From assembly GCA_964492185.1 (NCBI GenBank), contig CAZBJH010000047.1, positions 1-22,517 on the forward strand: 22,517 nucleotides of DNA, written 5' to 3'. Positions 1 through 6,673 of this stretch are shown here, piece after piece. Made by a program: the position numbers and the translations under genes. Source of the DNA: JAFGSZ01 sp964492185. Lineage in GTDB: Bacteria; Bacteroidota; Bacteroidia; Bacteroidales; UBA10428. Positions within the stretch are counted from its first letter, which is position 1. Each line of letters opens with the position of its first letter. A model generated the notes under the pieces. That model was not told where the DNA came from. It did no database searches and worked only from the letters and a program-made list of their open reading frames with translations.

Positions 1-200
1 GGGGTCCTGGAGGAACCCTGTCCGAGCGACGACGAAGTAGGAGTGAGTTTGGGTTCCGCGGGGAGAAAATCTTCCGTAGCAAATCAAGCGATTTTTATGG
101 AACGGTGACCTTTTTGCCTACTTTTTATGTGGAAGATAAAAAGTAGGTCGAGCTGCCACGCGGGCAGTTCGAAACACCGGCTCGCGGAAAGAAATTAAAA
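1..200. repeat. GC-rich probable dispersed element with strong hairpin
   Basis: No gene is supported in the first 400 bases. Positions 1-200 are much more GC-rich than the AT-rich stretch that follows. They contain a perfect 12 bp inverted repeat, CCTACTTTTTAT at 117-128 and ATAAAAAGTAGG at 136-147, with a 7-base loop. A further short pair, GGAACCC (11-17) and GGGTTCC (51-57), lies upstream. I recall similar GC-rich intergenic blocks carrying a CCTACTTTTT hairpin in other Bacteroidota, but no second copy is present here, so calling it a dispersed repeat is inference. The hairpin lacks the T-tract of a classic terminator on the plus strand. From 200 to 404 I see only AT-rich sequence. Confidence 0.35.
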
Positions 201-404
201 TAATATTATTCTATACAATAGACTTTTAATTTACGAAACCTTAAGGTTATAAAATCAGTTTAAAGTGATAAGCAGATATTTTGTGTTGGTGACAGCATTA
301 TTTACTGCAAAAAAAATCAGAAATATACCGGTTACATGTCCTGATTAATTGTGTTTGGCATGTAATTTGATTTTTTCATATATAAAACCTCAAAAACGAT
401 TATT

Positions 405-1115
405 ATGAAGAATTTTATATTATTTGTATTATCAGGTACAATAATACTTGCAGGTTGTGACAGCCGTCCCCAGGCAAATTTCACAGTTTCGAGCCAGGTA
501 GTTGATGTGTATGAAGATGTCCAATTTACCAATACTTCACATCGTGCCGATTATTATGAATGGGATTTTGGTGACGGTCATGTATCCAATGAAGTAAACC
601 CGATCCATTTTTACAGGTCGCATGGTGTTTATACTGTTTCTCTCACGGCCTTTCGTGACGGTCACCCGGCAGATGAAGCTTATATGGATATTGAAGTATT
701 GTTTCCTACAACACTTGAGATTACCGTACTTGAATACTGGGACGAATATCCTGTGCCCGAAGCCAGTGTGAGATTATATCCCACTCTTACTGACTGGGAC
801 AATGAAACTAACCTGGTAATTGAAGCCAATACGGATGCAAATGGGGTTGTGGTATTTCAGGGATTGAATCCTTTACCATATTATATTGATGTGTACCATG
901 CCTCACATAATAATTATGCATTACGTGATGAAGATATTAAATTTATCAAAACAGATCCGCTTATCCCGAATGAGCTAAACTCTTTTACCGCTTATGTTGA
1001 TTATTATTTGGAACCAGCAGGAATAAACAGGGAAGAAAGCAAAAAAGAAAGTAAAAGCATAATAAATAGTCAGCAACGTACGTTAAAAGAAAAGCAGGCA
1101 GAACAAAATAAGTAA
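405..1115 (+). CDS. PKD-domain lipoprotein
   Basis: This is a predicted 236-residue secreted lipoprotein. Residues 1-18 form a signal peptide ending in a lipobox (LAG-C18), so Cys18 should be lipidated after cleavage by signal peptidase II. Residues about 24-100 form one PKD domain, seen from the YYEWDFGDG motif and the later GVYTVSLTAF strand. Residues about 105-205 resemble a transthyretin-like or carboxypeptidase-regulatory beta-sandwich (ITVLEYWDEYPVPEASVRLY, then TDANGVVVFQGL). The last 30 residues are a charged Lys/Glu-rich tail. It probably sits on the cell envelope as a binding or structural protein. No catalytic motif is visible. It stands alone, with a terminator just downstream. 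The family-level call is firm; the ligand is unknown. Confidence 0.8.
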   Translation: MKNFILFVLSGTIILAGCDSRPQANFTVSSQVVDVYEDVQFTNTSHRADYYEWDFGDGHVSNEVNPIHFYRSHGVYTVSLTAFRDGHPADEAYMDIEVLFPTTLEITVLEYWDEYPVPEASVRLYPTLTDWDNETNLVIEANTDANGVVVFQGLNPLPYYIDVYHASHNNYALRDEDIKFIKTDPLIPNELNSFTAYVDYYLEPAGINREESKKESKSIINSQQRTLKEKQAEQNK

Positions 1116-1142
1116 TGGGGTTTAATTTTACTATGCCATGCC

Positions 1143-1178
1143 AAAGGTCGTTGAGGGTTAACATTCAACGACCTTTTT
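1143..1178 (+). terminator. Rho-independent terminator of the PKD lipoprotein gene
   Basis: A perfect 12 bp stem, AAAGGTCGTTGA (1143-1154) and TCAACGACCTTT (1165-1176), has a 10-base loop and runs into a T-tract. It starts 27 bases after the stop codon at 1115. The A-run on the left arm means it could also act on the opposite strand. The stretch from 1179 to 1390 shows nothing I can interpret. Confidence 0.85.
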
Positions 1179-1394
1179 ACATTTTTTACTGGTATAATGA
1201 AATGACAGATCTATGAGATATTTCAATGATTTAAATTAATAAATGATTAACTGATTTCGGTTTATCACTCATTAGGTTGCAGAAACATTCATAAAAGAAT
1301 GAAATATCGGTATAGAAACCCATAGCCCTTACATAATCCGACAGTTCATATTACGATAATTTCACTTTTTTTATCTGATATTAGCATAAATTTA

Positions 1395-1402
1395 TAAATT
1401 TG
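1395..1402 (+). promoter_or_regulatory. Candidate -7 box for the tRNA-Leu genes
   Basis: TAAATTTG matches the Bacteroidota -7 consensus TAnnTTTG exactly and is followed by CACTCC. It lies 47 bases before the first tRNA. The -33 element is weak: no TTG, only CTG at 1375-1377, 17 bases upstream. Both tRNAs and perhaps aat could be transcribed from here. Confidence 0.45.
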
Positions 1403-1449
1403 CACTCCGTTTGATATTTTTATTTTAAAAGAATTTATCAGCGATTATC

Positions 1450-1531
1450 GCGCATGTGGTGAAATTGGTAGACACGCTGTCTTCAGGCGGCAGTGCCTTC
1501 GGGCATGGAGGTTCGAGTCCTCTCATGCGCA
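1450..1531 (+). tRNA. tRNA-Leu (anticodon CAG)
   Basis: The acceptor stem GCGCATG (1450-1456) pairs perfectly with CATGCGC (1524-1530), and the discriminator base is A1531. The anticodon stem CTGTC/GGCAG closes a 7-base loop, TTCAGGC, giving anticodon CAG, which reads CUG. The long variable arm (GTGCCTTCGGGCAT) is that of a class II leucine tRNA, and the T-arm GGTTCGAGTCC is canonical. The 3' CCA is not encoded. Confidence 0.95.
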
Positions 1532-1572
1532 CGTTTTTTATTATGGATTTGCATTTTGCTTATTTTTTTAAT

Positions 1573-1657
1573 GCCCAGGTGGCGGAAATGGTAGACGCGC
1601 ATGGTTGAGGGCCATGTGTCCGTTTAGGACGTGCAGGTTCAATTCCTGTCCTGGGCA
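1573..1657 (+). tRNA. tRNA-Leu (anticodon GAG)
   Basis: The acceptor stem GCCCAGG (1573-1579) pairs perfectly with CCTGGGC (1650-1656), and the discriminator is A1657. The anticodon stem CATGG/CCATG encloses TTGAGGG, giving anticodon GAG, which reads CUC and CUU. The long variable arm and the GGTTCAATTCC T-arm confirm a leucine tRNA. It lies 41 bases after the CAG isoacceptor and is probably co-transcribed with it. CCA is not encoded. Confidence 0.95.
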
Positions 1658-1658
1658 C

Positions 1659-1682
1659 AACCGGTTAAATGCCGGTTTTTTT
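1659..1682 (+). terminator. Short terminator after the tRNA-Leu pair
   Basis: AACCGG (1659-1664) and CCGGTT (1672-1677) form a 6 bp stem with a 7-base loop, followed by a run of T. It begins one base after the tRNA ends and could separate the tRNA transcript from aat. The short stem suggests incomplete termination. Confidence 0.6.
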
Positions 1683-1712
1683 GTTTATAGCCGTACTTTA
1701 ACCCGGTATTTT

Positions 1713-2381
1713 ATGGCTGCCAAAATATTTTTTCCTGACCCTGAAACTGCTGACAGTGATGGTTTGCTGGCTGCCGGCGGTAATCTCGAAGTAGATACCT
1801 TACTTACAGCATATTCAATGGGGATTTTTCCCTGGTATAACGAAAATTCACCCATTCTTTGGTGGTCACCCGACCCCCGTCTTGTGCTTTTTCCTGATTG
1901 TTTAAAAGTTTCGAAAAGCCTTCGGCAAAAAATCAATCAAAACAGATTTCAGGTTAAATTTGACACTAATTTTGAGGAAGTTATCGGGCTTTGTTCGGAT
2001 GTTAACCTCAGGCGTCACAAGGGTACATGGCTTACCGGTGAAATGATCAATGCCTATATTTGTCTTCACAAAACCGGGTATGCCCACTCGGTTGAAAGCT
2101 ATTTTGAAGGCCGCCTTGCCGGGGGATTATATGGAGTATCCATCGGGAAGGTTTTTTTTGGTGAGTCTATGTTTTATTTAAAAACGGATGCATCAAAAGT
2201 AGCTTTGTATTTTTTGGTGGAACTGCTGAAGAAGATGGATTTTGATTTTATTGATGCACAGCAATCCACATCGCACATGCGTCGCCTTGGAGCTGAAGAG
2301 ATTAAACGTTCGGAGTTTTTGAAAATGCTGAAAAAAGGAATTCTTTATCCCACGAGGGTAGGAAGCTGGGATATATTATGA
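1713..2381 (+). CDS. aat: Leucyl/phenylalanyl-tRNA--protein transferase
   Basis: The 222-residue protein is a full-length Aat. This cytosolic enzyme moves Leu or Phe from its tRNA onto N-terminal Lys or Arg of proteins and so marks them for ClpS/ClpAP degradation (N-end rule). Family hallmarks are visible: DGLLAAGGNL and the AYSMGIFPWY motif near residues 32-41, WWSPDPRLVLFP, HVES-like HSVESYFEGRLAGGLYGVSIG, FFGESMFY, and FIDAQQSTSHMRRLGA near the C-terminus. The ATG at 1713 is preferred: the frame is open further upstream, but that part overlaps the tRNA and terminator and does not resemble Aat. The two genes directly upstream encode leucine tRNAs, the carriers of this enzyme's donor substrate. 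Family call is secure. Confidence 0.93.
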   Translation: MAAKIFFPDPETADSDGLLAAGGNLEVDTLLTAYSMGIFPWYNENSPILWWSPDPRLVLFPDCLKVSKSLRQKINQNRFQVKFDTNFEEVIGLCSDVNLRRHKGTWLTGEMINAYICLHKTGYAHSVESYFEGRLAGGLYGVSIGKVFFGESMFYLKTDASKVALYFLVELLKKMDFDFIDAQQSTSHMRRLGAEEIKRSEFLKMLKKGILYPTRVGSWDIL

Positions 2382-2418
2382 ATTCAGTGATTAAGATTTT
2401 TTCGGGTACCCCTCTTTT

Positions 2419-2880
2419 CTAATATCCAATAATCCATAGTGTCCTTTCTTCGTCGGCACACTTCTCCGTAAGTGAAATTATCTCTTCATTAACCTTAATG
2501 ATCTTTTTCAGATAATCTCTCCAGTTATCCTTCCAGTCAGGGTCTGCTTTCTGCAAACTGTTTATAAATTCACTGCCAAGAAACTGTTCATTGATGAAAC
2601 TTAAAAAATCAGTGAGGTTAACTGCTGATTTCAATCTGTCACGAGATTTAATGAGTTCATTTCGCAAGGGTATGATCTTTCGTGCATTATACTTTGTCGG
2701 CTCAAAGTAATCAAATAATTTATTTGCAGATTCAAAACAATTTGAGAAAAGATTAAAAACTTCACTGTCAATGTATTTTGATTCCTTATCGCAGCGAATA
2801 TAATTATCGTTATCCCCGGTAATATTCAATTCTACAAAATTTAATCCGTTGGCATCATATAAATCAATGTTCATTGTCAT
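2419..2880 (-). CDS. Hypothetical protein, 153 residues
   Basis: I do not recognise this family. The protein is acidic and soluble, with no signal peptide or membrane segment. It has a beta-rich start (MNIDLYDANGLNFVELNI) and then looks mostly helical, with many Lys, Glu and Asn residues and a short Trp/Asp patch (DPDWKDNWRDYLKK). It ends in RTLWIIGY. The start may be the ATG at 2880 or the one two codons later at 2874. Coding potential is supported by an uninterrupted frame and a consensus -7 box about 40 bases upstream. It is convergent with aat, with 37 bases between the stop codons. It may be a lineage-specific or phage-defence-type orphan, but nothing in the sequence decides this. Confidence 0.6.
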   Translation of the reverse strand: MTMNIDLYDANGLNFVELNITGDNDNYIRCDKESKYIDSEVFNLFSNCFESANKLFDYFEPTKYNARKIIPLRNELIKSRDRLKSAVNLTDFLSFINEQFLGSEFINSLQKADPDWKDNWRDYLKKIIKVNEEIISLTEKCADEERTLWIIGY

Positions 2881-2922
2881 TAATGTTTTAATCTGTTAAA
2901 CGCAGAAAAAGATCATGAGATT

Positions 2923-2930
2923 CAAAATTA
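2923..2930 (-). promoter_or_regulatory. Candidate -7 box for the 2419-2880 gene
   Basis: Read on the minus strand this is TAATTTTG, an exact TAnnTTTG match, 42 bases before the ATG at 2880. No TTG is seen at the expected -33 distance, so this is a weak call. Confidence 0.3.
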
Positions 2931-3026
2931 CCTGTTTTCCCGGTTTTCTTATAATAATTTTCGGGAATTTAATAACATGTTGCATTTACCCTGCTTGAAT
3001 AATGTTGGTTGGATGATGGCCGGAAT

Positions 3027-3230
3027 GTCCCATTTGCCGCGTTACGCTTACCCGAAAATTTCTCGTTTAAGACTAGTAAACCCCGCATCATGCGCACGCG
3101 TTATAAACACGCGCGAGCATACTCTTGCATTTTCGGATTGCCCAAGCCTTGCTTGATTTGCCGGCACGGATTTGTAGTCCATGCCTGTATTATTTTGCCA
3201 CGGCCAATTAAACATTTTGCCAACTTATTT
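3027..3230. repeat. Dispersed palindromic repeat, copy 1 (expanded)
   Basis: This intergenic block shares long near-identical segments with 11914-12050. It opens with GTCCCATTTGCCGCGTTACG and continues with CCGAAAAT, CTCGTTTA, the GTTTA..TAAAC hairpin, ATTTTCGGAT and AGCCTTGC. It ends with ATTAAACATTTTGCCAACTT (3207-3226). Compared with copy 2 it carries about 35 extra bases after the GTAAACC segment, rich in CGCG and GCGC. An 88-codon open frame across it (3009-3275) is a by-product of its composition and not a gene. The rest of 2881-3270 shows no other feature. Confidence 0.75.
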
Positions 3231-3270
3231 AATCACCGCGCCTGTTGGAAAGTCATTCCCATTTCAGGTA

Positions 3271-3299
3271 TTTGATTTAAAGCCTTATTATTATCTTTG
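3271..3299 (+). promoter_or_regulatory. Candidate promoter of the PLP decarboxylase gene
   Basis: TTTG at 3271-3274 and TATCTTTG at 3292-3299 match the Bacteroidota -33 and -7 elements, with a 17-base spacer at the short end of the usual range. Transcription would start near 3306, giving a leader of about 70 bases. It lies just past the palindromic repeat. Confidence 0.5.
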
Positions 3300-3378
3300 A
3301 ATAGGAATATCTTGATTAGACGTTATAATAATGCTGGTTATGTTAGTTTTTATAATAATACGTTAATAATAATTTATC

Positions 3379-4827
3379 ATGATAGATACGAATGAATTCA
3401 GGCAATACGGTCACCGATTTGTGGAATGGATAGCGGAATATTACGAAAATATTGAAAAGTTTCCGGTAAAATCACAGGTAAAGCCCCGGGAGATTTATGA
3501 ACAGCTTCCTGCTTCACCTCCAGATAAGAGAGAATCGATAGATACTATATTTGAGGATTTTGTTAATATTGTTTTACCGGGAATGACCCACTGGCAGAGT
3601 CCTGATTTTTTTGCTTACTTTCCTGCAAATACCAGTTTCCCTTCCATTCTTGCTGAAATGCTTACTGCTGCACTTGGTGCTCAATGCATGAAATGGGAAA
3701 CATCCCCTGCTGCCGCCGAACTTGAAGAAGTCGTGATGAAATGGCTGATCCGTTTAACCGGTCTGCCTGAAAGCTTTTCCGGGGTTATACAGGATTCCGC
3801 TTCCACATCTACCTTATGTGCTTTATTATCTGCACGCGAGAGGGCCTCACATTATCAGGTGAATAATAAGGGCTTTTATCATGAGAAATTCAGGATATAT
3901 TGTTCAACGGAAGCTCATTCATCAGTTGAAAAAGCAGTTAAAATTGCAGGTATAGGGAAAAAAAATCTGGTAAAGATCGGTGTAGATGAAAATTTCAGCA
4001 TACTGCCTGATCAACTTGAGCGGTCGATTTCAGAAGACAAAAAAAACGGGTTTCAACCTTTATGTGTAGTCGCGGCTATTGGCACTACAAGTTCAACTGC
4101 AGTTGATCCGCTTTTACCGGTTGGCCTGATTTGTAAAAAACACAAGCTGTGGTTACATGTTGATGCTGCATTTGCCGGATCAGCCCTGATACTGCCGGAG
4201 TATCGAAAGATGATAGAGGGAATTGAGAATGTCGACAGTTTTGTTTTTAATCCGCATAAATGGTTGTTTACGAATTTTGATTGTTCTGCATATTTTGTAA
4301 AAGACAAGGATGCTTTGGTACGGACTTTTCATATTATGCCTGAATACCTGATAACGACAACCCAGGGTGAAAAAAATGATTATTGCGACTGGGGCATTCC
4401 TCTTGGAAGGAGATTTCGCGCCCTTAAATTATGGTTCGTACTCAGGAATTTCGGTAGGTCAGGTTTGCAGGAAATACTTGCAAGACACATTAGTTTAACT
4501 AAAAAGCTTAAAAGGATTATAGAAGGCAATAAGAATTATGAAATTCTTGCACCGGTATTGTTCAACCTGATCTGCTTCCGGTATCTTCCGGAAAATGAAG
4601 ACAATGAAAAGAATATTAATGCTTTTAACGAACAATTATTAGAAGAGATCAATGCAAGTGGAAAATTGTATTTATCACATACCAGGTTACGTGATAAATT
4701 CACTTTACGCGTGATGATCGCCCAGACTTATGTGAAGGAAACTCATGTAATGAAAGCATGGGAGGTAATTAACAACATTGCCGTTGCGCTTGATGCGAAA
4801 AGGAAAGACTTTGTCAGTGAACATTGA
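3379..4827 (+). CDS. PLP-dependent aromatic-type amino acid decarboxylase (group II)
   Basis: The 482-residue protein belongs to the fold-type I, group II decarboxylases and matches the aromatic-L-amino-acid decarboxylase branch in length and order of motifs. The N-terminal swap domain starts FRQYGHRFVEWIAEYYE. LPGMTHWQSPDFFAYFP and the ALGAQCMKWETSPAAAELE stretch follow. QDSASTSTL binds the PLP phosphate, His180 (STEAHSS) stacks on the ring, and Asp262 (HVDAAFAG) pairs with the pyridine nitrogen. Lys294 in NPHKW is the Schiff-base lysine. It should release CO2 from an aromatic amino acid (Trp, Tyr, Phe or DOPA) to give an amine; the exact substrate cannot be read. No transporter lies beside it. 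The last codons and stop fall in degenerate GTGAACA repeat units (4817-4830). Confidence 0.88.
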   Translation: MIDTNEFRQYGHRFVEWIAEYYENIEKFPVKSQVKPREIYEQLPASPPDKRESIDTIFEDFVNIVLPGMTHWQSPDFFAYFPANTSFPSILAEMLTAALGAQCMKWETSPAAAELEEVVMKWLIRLTGLPESFSGVIQDSASTSTLCALLSARERASHYQVNNKGFYHEKFRIYCSTEAHSSVEKAVKIAGIGKKNLVKIGVDENFSILPDQLERSISEDKKNGFQPLCVVAAIGTTSSTAVDPLLPVGLICKKHKLWLHVDAAFAGSALILPEYRKMIEGIENVDSFVFNPHKWLFTNFDCSAYFVKDKDALVRTFHIMPEYLITTTQGEKNDYCDWGIPLGRRFRALKLWFVLRNFGRSGLQEILARHISLTKKLKRIIEGNKNYEILAPVLFNLICFRYLPENEDNEKNINAFNEQLLEEINASGKLYLSHTRLRDKFTLRVMIAQTYVKETHVMKAWEVINNIAVALDAKRKDFVSEH

Positions 4828-4872
4828 ACAGGGTGAACCGGAAGCTCAAAGCTCAAAGCTCAAAGCTCAAAG
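4817..4872. repeat. Heptanucleotide repeats before the first gap
   Basis: Two degenerate units (GTGAACA 4817-4823, TTGAACA 4824-4830) overlap the end of the decarboxylase gene. From 4842 there is a clean array of AAGCTCA, about 4.4 units, which runs straight into the N block. The true length of the array is hidden by the gap. Confidence 0.85.
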
Positions 4873-4972
4873 NNNNNNNNNNNNNNNNNNNNNNNNNNNN
4901 NNNNNNNNNNNNNNNNNNNNNNNNNNNNNNNNNNNNNNNNNNNNNNNNNNNNNNNNNNNNNNNNNNNNNNNN
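4873..4972. other. Assembly gap (100 N)
   Basis: Exactly 100 undetermined bases, the conventional placeholder for a scaffold gap of unknown size. It breaks inside a heptamer array, which is the likely cause of the assembly failure. Open frames that read through it are artefacts. Confidence 0.97.
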
Positions 4973-5230
4973 AAAGCCGGAAGCTTTAATAAAGCTATTC
5001 CCCTCCCTGGAGGGGTTAGGGGTGGGTCAATAAGTTGAATCGTTGAATTGTTGAATTGTTGAATCGTTGAATCGTTGAATTGTTGAATCCCCTCCCGGGA
5101 GGGGCAGGGGTGGGTCATAAAAGCCGAAAGCCGGAAGCCGGAAGCCCGAAGTTTAAAGTTTAAAGCCACAAGTCAGAGACTTGCGGCAGGGGGGAGAACA
5201 GTGAACAGTGAACAGTGAACAGTGAACAGT
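4973..5230. repeat. Mosaic of 7-8 bp tandem repeats and C-rich palindromes
   Basis: This stretch carries no gene and consists almost wholly of short repeats. In order: AAGCCGG-like sequence; a CCCCTCCCTGGAGGGG element (5000-5028); seven 8 bp units of GTTGAATY (5034-5088); a second CCCCTCCCGGGAGGGG element (5089-5116); four AAGCCGG-type heptamers (about 5121-5150); two TTTAAAG heptamers (5152-5165); and five perfect GAACAGT heptamers (5196-5230). The last array stops 7 bases before the ATG of the next gene. Confidence 0.9.
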
Positions 5231-5237
5231 GAATATT

Positions 5238-6668
5238 ATGATACGATCTGGGTTAACGAAGTTATTTAGTGATTTTTTTGGCGAGGGAGTAATAAGTATT
5301 GTTCCCATGCCTGAGTCGGGATCCAACAGGAACTATTACAGGATTACCGGGAAAAGTCATTCGGCAATTGGTATTTATAATTCCGACCTGAGGGAAAACG
5401 AAGCTTATTTTTATCTTACAGAACAGCTTAGGGATAATGATCTTAATGTCCCCCTGATCTATTCGATACATCACGATAGAAGCTTTTATCTTATGGAAGA
5501 CCTGGGTGATGTTACAATGTATAGCTGGCTGAGAACAAATAATTTCACGGATGAGTTCAGCCCGGAAGCAATGAAGATGTATAAAAGGGTGATTGATGAG
5601 ATGCCAAAATTTCAGATCCATGCGGCTCGAAATCTTGATTTTTCAAAGTGTTACCCCCGGGCTGAATTTGATGCGCAATCCGTAATGTGGGATCTCAATT
5701 ATTTTAAGTACTATTTTTTAAAACTGGCTGGTGTTACTATTGATGAACAGTATTTACAGGATGATTTCGAAAGTTTAACAGATTTTTTACTTGAAGCGGA
5801 CCGTAATTTTTTTATTTACCGTGATTTTCAGTCCAGGAATATAATGATACATGATGACCGTCTTTATTTTATTGATTTTCAGGGCGGAAGGAAAGGAGCC
5901 TTACAATATGATCCTGCTTCGCTGCTATTTGAAGCAAAAACACATCTTTCGGGGGATATCAGGAATGAACTCATCGAATATTATATTACCGTCATTTCCC
6001 ATAAATTAAAAAAATTTAACTCATCTGATTTTTTACATTATTATCACGGTTATGTATTGATCCGTATTTTGCAGGCAATGGGAGCATACGGATACAGGGG
6101 CTATTTTGAACGTAAGAGTTATTTTTTGCAAAGCATACCTCCGGCTCTCGAAAATCTTTCCGGGATATTACAATCCGGCACACTGCAGGTGCATTTGCCT
6201 GAATTGTATAAAGCATTGTCCGGACTTATGCAGTCATCGAAAATAGATGAATTATATGTAAAAGATGAACAGTTGACCCTGGTTATCAGGAGTTTTTCCT
6301 ACAAAAAAGGTATACCGCCTGATTATACTGAACATGGTGGCGGATTTATTTTTGACTGCAGGGGATTGCCTAACCCCGGCCGGCATGAACGCTATCAGCA
6401 ACTGACGGGCAGGAATAAGGAGGTGGCAGATTTTTTGGGTCGGGAGAAACAGGTGGATAAATTTTTACAGTATGTCTTTGTTTTAATTAATGATACCCTG
6501 AAAACATACAGGCAACGCGGTTTTACGCGTTTGTCCGTGGCTTTTGGCTGTACGGGCGGACAACACCGTTCTGTTTATTGCGCGGAAAAATTAAAAGATA
6601 TGATAGTAAAGCAACCGGGTATAAAGGTATTGTTATACCACAGGGAACTGAATGATACTATAAATTGA
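5238..6668 (+). CDS. AmgK-like sugar kinase fused to RapZ C-terminal domain
   Basis: The 476-residue protein joins two domains. Residues about 15-300 are an aminoglycoside phosphotransferase/choline-kinase fold. It has a nucleotide-binding start (GSNRNYYRI), YLMEDLGDVTMYSWL, catalytic Asp196 and Asn201 in YRDFQSRNIM, and metal-binding Asp213 in FIDFQGG followed by QYDPASLL, as in the AmgK group of N-acetylmuramate/N-acetylglucosamine kinases. Residues about 346-470 are a RapZ/YvcJ C-terminal domain: DCRGLPNPG, the GCTGGQHRSV signature from Gly437, and LLYHREL. In enterobacterial RapZ this domain senses glucosamine-6-phosphate and binds small RNA. The RapZ ATP-binding N-terminal domain is absent. 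A MurU-like gene follows 5 bp downstream, so the pair probably salvages cell-wall amino sugars. The ATG at 5238 is preferred to the GTG at 5229, which lies in a repeat unit. Confidence 0.85.
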   Translation: MIRSGLTKLFSDFFGEGVISIVPMPESGSNRNYYRITGKSHSAIGIYNSDLRENEAYFYLTEQLRDNDLNVPLIYSIHHDRSFYLMEDLGDVTMYSWLRTNNFTDEFSPEAMKMYKRVIDEMPKFQIHAARNLDFSKCYPRAEFDAQSVMWDLNYFKYYFLKLAGVTIDEQYLQDDFESLTDFLLEADRNFFIYRDFQSRNIMIHDDRLYFIDFQGGRKGALQYDPASLLFEAKTHLSGDIRNELIEYYITVISHKLKKFNSSDFLHYYHGYVLIRILQAMGAYGYRGYFERKSYFLQSIPPALENLSGILQSGTLQVHLPELYKALSGLMQSSKIDELYVKDEQLTLVIRSFSYKKGIPPDYTEHGGGFIFDCRGLPNPGRHERYQQLTGRNKEVADFLGREKQVDKFLQYVFVLINDTLKTYRQRGFTRLSVAFGCTGGQHRSVYCAEKLKDMIVKQPGIKVLLYHRELNDTIN

Positions 6669-6673
6669 TATGC

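Noticed and set aside
1605..1712. Longer aat start inside the second tRNA-Leu gene
   Set aside because: That part overlaps the tRNA and its terminator, and the Aat family similarity begins only after the ATG at 1713.
3009..3275. 88-codon plus-strand open frame
   Set aside because: It lies wholly in a palindromic repeat that recurs at 11900-12050, and its translation is Cys/His/Arg-rich with no family resemblance.
4778..5169. Open frames reading through the first N block on both strands
   Set aside because: They consist of undetermined bases and translated tandem repeats and have no independent support.
4817..5230. CRISPR array
   Set aside because: The repeats are 7-8 bp, directly adjacent with no spacers, and no cas gene is in the window.
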